Made by a program: the position numbers and the translations under genes. Shown in pieces: positions 38,296 through 43,623 of a stretch of 43,623 bases of DNA. Under the pieces are notes generated by a model. The model was not told where the DNA came from. It saw only the letters and a program-made list of their open reading frames with translations, and made no database searches. Origin of the DNA: an uncultured Oscillospiraceae bacterium (GTDB lineage Bacteria; Bacillota; Clostridia; Oscillospirales; Acutalibacteraceae); contig URKX01000017.1 in NCBI GenBank assembly GCA_900548545.1, positions 1 through 43,623 of the forward strand. The letters run 5' to 3'. Each line of letters starts with the position of its first letter. Position 1 is the stretch's first letter.

Positions 38296-39672
38296 TCACT
38301 GGTGGGAATCGATCCGTTTGATCCACTTTTTGCTGGAAAGCCGGAATACACACCACACAGCCTTGATAATCTGGTCGATCTTCAACAGGGTATAGATCCA
38401 GAAGGCGGGCAAATGCCACACAAGTCCGGCCAAAGCGCCCAAAGGCACCGAAGCCGCCCACAGGAACAGGATATCGGCGATCATCAGGAACTTGGTGTCG
38501 CCGCCGCCCCGGAGAACGCCTTTGGTGAGGATGGAGTTCATAGACTGGAAGATGACGATAAAGCCCACAGCCAGCATCAGCTGCTCGGCGATGCCTTTGG
38601 TTTCCTCGGTGATGTCATAAAAGGAGATCACTGGGCCGCTGATAACCATAATCAGTAAACCGGCAAACACGCCGATAATAGCCCCCAGGCCCAGGAAAGT
38701 AAAGCCTTGGCGCTGGGCTTTGTCGTATTCCCCCTGGCCCAGGGTATGGCCCGTGATGATGGAGCTGGCATTCGAGATACCCTGGATGAACACGGTGGAA
38801 AGCTGCTGGGTCACGGTGGTGATGGAGTTTGCCGCTACAAAAGTGGCGCCTACACGGCCCATCACCATGGCTACGGCGCTGTTGCCCAGCCCCAGCAGGG
38901 TATCGCTGACCAGAACCGGGATGCTGATACGCAGGTAGTCACCCACTAGGTCACCGCACTTCATGGCCAAATGTTTCAAGCGGTAAGCAATCTTTTTATC
39001 CACAAAGAGGAAATACCCGCAGATGAAAGCAAACTCGAACACACGGGCGATAACAGTGCCCAAGGCCGCGCCGGCCACTTCCATACGGGGCGCGCCAAAG
39101 GCGCCGAAGATAAACACATAGTTAAAAAACACATTGACGAAAAACGCACAGATGGAGCAAACCAACGGCAGCCTTACCTGGCCCACGCTTCGAAGCACAA
39201 TGGTGCAGGTGAGAGATAATCCCAGCAGCCAATAGCAGGGGATGGACCAGCGGAAATAGCTGGCGCCCGCTTCTATGATAGCCGGGTCGTTGGTATAGAT
39301 CCGCATGAGGCCCTCTGGTGTGATGATCGTGGCCAACGTGAACACCAATCCAAACACAAAGCACAGCCGCAGCATGATGGTAATTGCTTTCCGCAGGGAC
39401 GCCTTATCCTGCATCCCCCAAAACCGGGAAGTGAGCACCGAAGCCCCCATACCAATGCCCATGCAGCAAATTTGGAAAATACTGATAAACTGATTTGCCA
39501 GTGCCGAAGCCGACAAGGCCGTTTCCCCCAGCTTTCCCAGCATGACGGTATCGGTCATGTTGACGCCAATGGTGATGAGGCTCTGGGCGGAGATGGGCAG
39601 CGCGATGGCCACCACTTTTTTGTAAAACGCCTTGTCCCCCAAGTAGGGACGGATCTTTTCTTGAAATCCCAC
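38296..39672 (-). CDS. MATE family efflux transporter
   Basis: A 458-residue multidrug and toxin extrusion protein with twelve hydrophobic segments. The two-fold MATE repeat is visible: 'ALPISAQSLITIGVNMTDTVMLGKLG' in the first half (in motif pieces) and 'SIPVLVSDTLLGLGNSAVAM' in the second. It exports cationic drugs or metabolites using a Na+ or H+ gradient; the substrate is unknown. I chose GTG at 39672 because AAGGCGG lies seven bases upstream. An ATG at 39702 lacks an RBS. It is a single gene, convergent with the ABC operon. Confidence 0.94.
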   Translation of the reverse strand: MGFQEKIRPYLGDKAFYKKVVAIALPISAQSLITIGVNMTDTVMLGKLGETALSASALANQFISIFQICCMGIGMGASVLTSRFWGMQDKASLRKAITIMLRLCFVFGLVFTLATIITPEGLMRIYTNDPAIIEAGASYFRWSIPCYWLLGLSLTCTIVLRSVGQVRLPLVCSICAFFVNVFFNYVFIFGAFGAPRMEVAGAALGTVIARVFEFAFICGYFLFVDKKIAYRLKHLAMKCGDLVGDYLRISIPVLVSDTLLGLGNSAVAMVMGRVGATFVAANSITTVTQQLSTVFIQGISNASSIITGHTLGQGEYDKAQRQGFTFLGLGAIIGVFAGLLIMVISGPVISFYDITEETKGIAEQLMLAVGFIVIFQSMNSILTKGVLRGGGDTKFLMIADILFLWAASVPLGALAGLVWHLPAFWIYTLLKIDQIIKAVWCVFRLSSKKWIKRIDSHQ

Positions 39673-39766
39673 AGATGTTCCGCCTTTCCTAAAAAGTTTC
39701 ATTTACAACCATATCATTTTACAGTATCAACGCCGAAAAGGCAAGGGTTTGGGCCGAAAATACGCC

Positions 39767-39795
39767 TTGCGCTGATTTTCCCCGTGTGCTATGAT
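39767..39795 (+). promoter_or_regulatory. Promoter of dcd and following genes
   Basis: TTGCGC (39767-39772) and TATGAT (39790-39795), with a TGC extension, are separated by 17 bp. The predicted leader to the dcd start is about 130 bases and contains a GC-rich segment near 39830-39855 with no clear switch structure. Confidence 0.65.
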
Positions 39796-39933
39796 TGAAA
39801 CGAAACCAGAAAACACTCCCCATCAAGGACCCCCGGCCCCCTGGGAACCGGAGCGCTTCCCTATGGAGAACTGTGAACAAACTGCTTTTAAGAAATTGGT
39901 TTTGACTTTTTCATGGTAAGAGGAGGACCTTCC

Positions 39934-40458
39934 ATGATCCTTTCCGGACGAGAAATTCAGAAGCATATGGGCAAGGAGATCGTCATTGAACCCTTTGACA
40001 AAAAGCGCCTGAACCCCAACAGTTATAACCTTTCTCTGCACAACCAGCTGCTGGTCTATGAAAACAAGCTGCTGGACATGAAAACACTCAACCCTGTGAA
40101 GCAGCTGACCATCCCGGAAGAAGGCCTAGTGCTGGATCCGGGCAAGCTTTACCTGGGCCGGACCCAAGAGTTCACCAAAACAGAAAGCTTTGTCCCCATG
40201 TTGGAAGGACGGTCTTCCGTGGGACGGCTGGGGCTGTTTATCCACGTCACCGCCGGGTTTGGGGATGTGGGATTTGCCGGCTACTGGACATTGGAGATCT
40301 TTTGCGTGCAGCCCATCCGCATTTACCCTGGGGTGGAGATCTGCCAGATCTACTACCACGACATCCGAGGGGACTACGACCTGTATCAAAGCGGCAAGTA
40401 TCAAAACAATACGGGCATCCAGCCCAGCTTGCTCTACAAGGATTTTGAGGAAGGATGA
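39934..40458 (+). CDS. dcd: dCTP deaminase
   Basis: Dcd deaminates dCTP towards dUTP (or directly to dUMP in the bifunctional form), feeding thymidylate synthesis. The 174 residues are typical. 'LNPNSYNLSL' is the N-terminal signature, 'EGRSSVGRLGLFIHVTAGFGD' (91-111) forms the nucleotide site, and 'GYWTLEI' contains the candidate catalytic Glu121. The start at 39934 has AGGAGG seven bases upstream. Whether it is bifunctional cannot be decided by eye. It is followed by an APH-fold kinase gene with a 4 bp gap. Confidence 0.95.
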   Translation: MILSGREIQKHMGKEIVIEPFDKKRLNPNSYNLSLHNQLLVYENKLLDMKTLNPVKQLTIPEEGLVLDPGKLYLGRTQEFTKTESFVPMLEGRSSVGRLGLFIHVTAGFGDVGFAGYWTLEIFCVQPIRIYPGVEICQIYYHDIRGDYDLYQSGKYQNNTGIQPSLLYKDFEEG

Positions 40459-40462
40459 ACCC

Positions 40463-41365
40463 ATGTATTTTTCAGAAACCGTGGAAAGCTGGCAGGATTG
40501 GGGCCGGATATACCAGTCAATCCCCGCCTTTGAGCCCTTAGTTAAAGAAATATTCCGCCGGGAAAGCCTGCCTTGGGAGCCCCTCTCTCCCCTTACCCCC
40601 GGCACCAATGGTGTTTTCCGGTGCGGAAACCTGGTGGTAAAGGTCTTTTTCCCCAAAGAAGCAGGTGAAAACCCCGCGCTGGATTTCTCCACGGAAACGG
40701 CTGCCTGCCGCCAGGCTCTTGCTTGGGGGGTCCCCTGCCCGGACCTTGTGGCCCAAGGGACCATCCAAGACCGGTATATTTTTTATTACCTGATTACCAG
40801 CTATCTACCAGGGAAAGAGGCTGGCGCCTGGCTGGAAACAGCCTCTTCCTCGGAGCGCGCCCGCTTTGTGGGAACTTTGAAAACCATCTTGGGGAATCTT
40901 CACCGGCCGGCGGAGGGGCTGTTTCCTCCCGCCGACCTGAAAGCCCAAGCGCTGGAAAACCCCCGTTTGAAAAAACTCCCCCCTTCCCTGCGGGAAGAAA
41001 TCCTCATGCGGGTAAAAAACATGGACTTGGGCCAGCTGGTGCTCACCCACGGAGACGTCACCGGGGAGAACATTTTGGTTCGAGAAAACGGCGCTCTGGC
41101 TTTCCTGGACTGGGCAGACGCCCGGTTGGCTCCCCCTTGGTATGAACTGGGCCCCCTGGCATTTGAACTGCTCCAAGGAAAACCTTCGCTGTGGCGTCTC
41201 TTTGCGGGGGCAAACCGCCATGTCTTCCTGTCCGGGCTTCTCAACTGCCTCTGCTTACATCCCTTTGGCCCGGATTTCTTGGAAAAGATGGCTGCCCAAA
41301 CTGGCAGAGGTATGTTCTGTTCTTTACACGACGTGAAACAGACTCTTCTAGAAAGAATGATGTGA
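40463..41365 (+). CDS. Aminoglycoside phosphotransferase (APH)-fold kinase
   Basis: A 300-residue protein of the APH/choline kinase superfamily. Lys60 ('LVVKVFF') would bind ATP, and the Brenner motif is 'LTHGDVTGENILV' (194-206) with catalytic Asp198 and Asn203. The metal-binding Asp216 is in 'FLDWADARL'. The substrate is unknown, and resistance should not be assumed. AGGAAGG precedes the ATG, just after the dcd stop. It is directly followed by the EamA gene (1 bp gap), so dcd-kinase-eamA is probably one operon. Confidence 0.9.
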   Translation: MYFSETVESWQDWGRIYQSIPAFEPLVKEIFRRESLPWEPLSPLTPGTNGVFRCGNLVVKVFFPKEAGENPALDFSTETAACRQALAWGVPCPDLVAQGTIQDRYIFYYLITSYLPGKEAGAWLETASSSERARFVGTLKTILGNLHRPAEGLFPPADLKAQALENPRLKKLPPSLREEILMRVKNMDLGQLVLTHGDVTGENILVRENGALAFLDWADARLAPPWYELGPLAFELLQGKPSLWRLFAGANRHVFLSGLLNCLCLHPFGPDFLEKMAAQTGRGMFCSLHDVKQTLLERMM

Positions 41366-41366
41366 T

Positions 41367-42230
41367 ATGTGGATGATCTTCGCTTTCGGCTCAGCGGCTT
41401 TCGCAGGGCTCACTTCCATTTTGGCAAAGATCGGCCTGAAACAGGTGGACTCCGACCTGGCTACGGCCCTGCGCACCATGGTGGTGCTGGTGTTCGCCTG
41501 GCTCATGGCATTCCTCACCGCGGGCGTCCCGGATCTGGGGGCCATCAGCCCGAAAACCTACCTATTCCTGGTTTTGTCCGGCTTTGCCACCGGGGCCTCA
41601 TGGATCTGCTATTTTAAAGCGCTGCAGATGGGGGACGTGAACAAGGTGGCTCCCATCGACAAGAGCTCTATCCTGCTGACCATGCTGCTGGGGTTCTTGC
41701 TGCTGGGGGAAAATCTCACCTGGGGCAAAGTGGGCTGCATGGCCTTGATTGGCGCAGGGACCTTCCTGATGATCGAGAAAAAAGAGAGCGTTATCCCCCA
41801 GCCCAAAGGCCATGGATGGATGTTCTACGCGGTGCTCTCCGCCGTATTTGCCTCTCTGACCACCATTCTGGGCAAAGTGGGTGTGGAAAACATCGACTCC
41901 AACCTGGGAACGGCCTTGCGCACGGTGGTGGTGCTGGTGATGGCCTGGGCCATCGTGCTGGCAAAAGGGAAACAGAAAGGCATTGCATGGATCGATGGGA
42001 AAAGCTGGCTGTTCCTGGTTTTGTCCGGAGTTGCCACCGGGCTCTCCTGGCTGTGCTATTACCGGGCCCTGCAAATGGGGGACGCCTCCCTGGTGGCGCC
42101 CATTGACAAACTGAGCATCTTATTCACGGTTGCGTTCTCCGGGATCTTCTTGAAGGAGCGGCTTTCGGCGAAATCGGGCGGGGGGCTGGCCTTGCTGACG
42201 GCAGGGACCCTCTTGCTGCTGGTGGCCTGA
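41367..42230 (+). CDS. EamA family transporter
   Basis: A 287-residue membrane protein of the drug/metabolite transporter superfamily with ten hydrophobic segments in two very similar halves (about 1-140 and 148-287). The repeat is clear: 'ALRTMVVLVFAW' and 'ALRTVVVLVMAW', 'FLVLSGFATGASWICYFKAL' and 'FLVLSGVATGLSWLCYYRAL', 'KVAPIDKSSILLT' and 'LVAPIDKLSILFT'. The halves are closer than usual, suggesting recent or homogenised duplication. It probably exports a small metabolite. It follows the kinase gene by 1 bp and is ended by the terminator at 42402-42440. Confidence 0.94.
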   Translation: MWMIFAFGSAAFAGLTSILAKIGLKQVDSDLATALRTMVVLVFAWLMAFLTAGVPDLGAISPKTYLFLVLSGFATGASWICYFKALQMGDVNKVAPIDKSSILLTMLLGFLLLGENLTWGKVGCMALIGAGTFLMIEKKESVIPQPKGHGWMFYAVLSAVFASLTTILGKVGVENIDSNLGTALRTVVVLVMAWAIVLAKGKQKGIAWIDGKSWLFLVLSGVATGLSWLCYYRALQMGDASLVAPIDKLSILFTVAFSGIFLKERLSAKSGGGLALLTAGTLLLLVA

Positions 42231-42401
42231 CAGCTCCACGAACCATCTTTTACATGGAGATAGTACATTTGACATCTGTCCGCTGGGGAACTGTCTAAAA
42301 TGAGGGCCTTGATATCAACGGCTTCATCCAAGGGTTTTTCCGCTGCGCTGTACAAGTCTGCTAGTTTGGAGGCAAGGGCAAGAAACCAAAAAGGAACAGT
42401 A

Positions 42402-42440
42402 AAAGAGGCTGCTGCACAGCGCAGCAGCCTCTTTTTTTGT
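42402..42440. terminator. Bidirectional terminator between eamA and sufBD
   Basis: AAAGAGGCTGCTGC (42402-42415) is inverted perfectly as GCAGCAGCCTCTTT (42421-42434). T-runs follow on the plus strand (seven T) and, shorter, on the minus strand. Confidence 0.92.
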
Positions 42441-42454
42441 ATTCTTCCAGGTGT

Positions 42455-43372
42455 TTAGCTGAGGAACCCTTCTACGATCTTCTCTTCGGCTTCCTCTTCC
42501 GTGAGACCCAAAGTGCGCAGTTTCATGATCTGTTCCCCGGCGATCTTGCCGATAGCCGCCTCATGGATGAGGGCGGCGTCGCCGTCATTGGCGGAAAGCT
42601 CCGGGGCAGCGTCCACACGGCCGTGGTCGGCGATAATGGCGTCGCACTCCGAGTGGCCCGCACAAGGGGCATTGCCGATGATCTTGGAGCGGTAGGCTTG
42701 GTAGGAATTGCCCCGGGCCACGGAACGGGACACCAGGTCAGTGGAAGAGCCCTCACCGTTCATGGTAACTTCAAAGTCCGTACGAGCCTGCTGGTCCGCC
42801 TCCGTGAGCAGGCGCTCCCGGATGACCAGCTTGGCCTTGGGGCCCAAGGCAGCTTTGGTGGTACGGGTGGTACGGTCCACCCCGCCGATCTGGGAGGTAT
42901 CCATCTCCAAAACGGCCCCTTCTTTCAGGTCGCACTCGGTGACAGGGTCAATGGACTTGATCCCGGTACCGTGGCCGGTACCCACGTGCTTTTCAATGTA
43001 CTTGACCCGGGCACCCTTCTCCAAAAAGAACCGGTGGATCCCGTTATGCCGGGCAGGCTCCCCATTTTCCGTGTGGACGCCGCATCCGGCCACAATGGTC
43101 ACGTCAGCGTATTCGCCCACATAAAAGTCGTTGTACACCAAGTCGTCCACGTCCCCGTGGGTGACGCAGGCAGGGATAGAAACCGTTTCCCCTTTTGTGC
43201 CGGGCAGGATGTGGATGTCCAAGCCGGGCAGGTCTTTTTTGGTGTCGATCTTGATGTGCTCCGTGGACTGCCGGCCCGCGCAGCCGCCGTCCTCCCGGAT
43301 ATTAAAGGCTCCTTTAAAGGTGCCGTTCCAGCTGGAAACCAGCTTCAGCAGTTCTTCCGTTACGCTCTTCAT
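42455..43372 (-). CDS. SufB/SufD-like Fe-S assembly protein
   Basis: A 305-residue SufBD-family protein, shorter than SufB or SufD of the full SUF system (about 430-470). The beta-helix core is visible as 'DLVYNDFYVGEYADVTIVAGCGVH', 'RTTRTTKAALGPKAKLVIRE' and 'GNAPCAGHSECDAII'. 'LSANDGDAALIHEAAIGKIA' ends the core, as in SufB. Compact SufC plus SufBD pairs are typical of Clostridia and of the minimal SUF-type systems of anaerobes. Its start codon overlaps the sufC stop by an ATGA, indicating translational coupling. The role is Fe-S cluster scaffold or transfer together with SufC. Confidence 0.94.
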   Translation of the reverse strand: MKSVTEELLKLVSSWNGTFKGAFNIREDGGCAGRQSTEHIKIDTKKDLPGLDIHILPGTKGETVSIPACVTHGDVDDLVYNDFYVGEYADVTIVAGCGVHTENGEPARHNGIHRFFLEKGARVKYIEKHVGTGHGTGIKSIDPVTECDLKEGAVLEMDTSQIGGVDRTTRTTKAALGPKAKLVIRERLLTEADQQARTDFEVTMNGEGSSTDLVSRSVARGNSYQAYRSKIIGNAPCAGHSECDAIIADHGRVDAAPELSANDGDAALIHEAAIGKIAGEQIMKLRTLGLTEEEAEEKIVEGFLS

Positions 43373-43623
43373 GAAAACACCGCCTCCCTCTTGGCGCAGG
43401 CGTCACACTGGACATTGCCCTCCATCAGCCGGGGGAAGATCTCCGCCCCCGGGCCCATCTCTTTTAAAGTGCCGCCGGAGATCACCACGATCTCATCGGC
43501 GATCTGCAAGATCCGCTCCTGATGGGAGATGACGACAATCGATCCCTTCGTCTGCGCGCGCAGCTTTTGAAATACATCGATCAGATTTTGAAAGCTCCAC
43601 AGATCGATGCCCGCCTCGGGTTC
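43369..43623 (-). CDS. SufC-like ABC ATPase, C-terminal part (cut by window edge)
   Basis: The last 84 residues of an ABC ATPase, in frame from the right edge. 'EPEAGIDLWSF' is the D-loop region and 'VVISHQERIL' carries the H-loop His. The tail continues with 'GGTLKEMGPGAEIFP' and a C-terminal Cys-x2-Cys (CDAC). The stop overlaps the start of the SufBD gene (ATGA). Such ATPases power SUF Fe-S assembly by dimerising under the SufBD protein. The Walker A and signature motifs lie outside the window. Confidence 0.93.
   Translation of the reverse strand, partial: EPEAGIDLWSFQNLIDVFQKLRAQTKGSIVVISHQERILQIADEIVVISGGTLKEMGPGAEIFPRLMEGNVQCDACAKREAVFS

Noticed and set aside
40463..41365. Aminoglycoside resistance gene
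   Set aside because: The APH fold is shared by many kinases; the housekeeping-like context (dcd, eamA) gives no support for resistance.
42059..42355. Minus-strand frame taken as a full gene
   Set aside because: Its second half is antisense of eamA and it has no start or RBS; only the intergenic part is kept, as a low-interest finding.
1..43623. CRISPR array, prophage, tRNA or rRNA genes, toxin-antitoxin pairs
   Set aside because: No regularly spaced repeats, phage structural genes, cloverleaf-like segments or paired small genes were recognised in any part of the window.

Overview
The window looks like a chromosomal stretch of a GC-rich, low-motility gut-type Clostridia (Oscillospirales/Ruminococcaceae-like Firmicute). 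The basis is gene content typical of Firmicutes: a prp-processed ribosomal protein L27, mini-RNase III, TrmK, RqcH, YitT, a SufC/SufBD pair, PyrB together with PyrI, a SigH-like sigma factor, AAGGAGG ribosome binding sites and sigma-A promoters. No virus, plasmid, CRISPR array, tRNA or rRNA is visible. The only mobile element is the 3' part of an IS110-family transposase at the left edge, followed by a small HTH gene with a self-complementary leader.

Layout. 1-1161: IS110 remnant at the edge plus an XRE-like gene. 1337-5967 (minus): rqcH, a Nif3-like protein, trmK, a DUF1858 protein, a zinc-ribbon protein and a SigH-like sigma factor, divergent from comM (6144-7670, plus). 7719-10598 (minus): a large secreted SLH/SH3/Ig-like/lysozyme protein. 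10784-13840: ackA and tmcAL with facing promoters, then a YrvL-like membrane protein. 13905-15480: an rRNA m5C methyltransferase and a small Asn/Gln-rich peptide. 15533-19198 (minus): rplU-prp-rpmA, then obgE-mrnC-yitT. 19338-22483 (minus): yebC, pyrB-pyrI, a GNAT acetyltransferase and a small membrane protein. 22572-24500 (minus): a manganese riboswitch, mntP and a flavodoxin-GNAT fusion. 24569-28346 (minus): malQ-glgP behind a leader terminator, divergent from recQ (28604-30427). 30527-34120 (minus): GH3 lipoprotein, ilvE, class I amidotransferase. 34337-35999 (plus): two tandem serine esterases. 36250-38146 (plus): GntR regulator plus ABC transporter with a palindromic operator. 38296-39672 (minus): MATE transporter. 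39934-42230 (plus): dcd, an APH-fold kinase and an EamA transporter. 42455-43623 (minus): SufBD-like protein and the C-terminus of SufC.

How the genes work together. Most of the window is housekeeping: translation quality control (RqcH, Prp/L27, MrnC, Obg, TrmK, RsmF-like, TmcAL), pyrimidine synthesis and dCTP deamination, glycogen/maltodextrin breakdown, acetate metabolism, metal and drug efflux, and Fe-S assembly. The most informative non-coding features are the yybP-ykoY-type Mn(2+) leader of mntP, where aptamer, terminator and antiterminator helices can be read directly; an intrinsic terminator inside the malQ leader; and a GntR operator overlapping its promoter. The most unusual protein is the SLH-anchored lysozyme whose GH24 domain appears to be split by an inserted SH3b domain. 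I found no convincing wholly new multi-gene system. The candidates worth testing are listed as findings.
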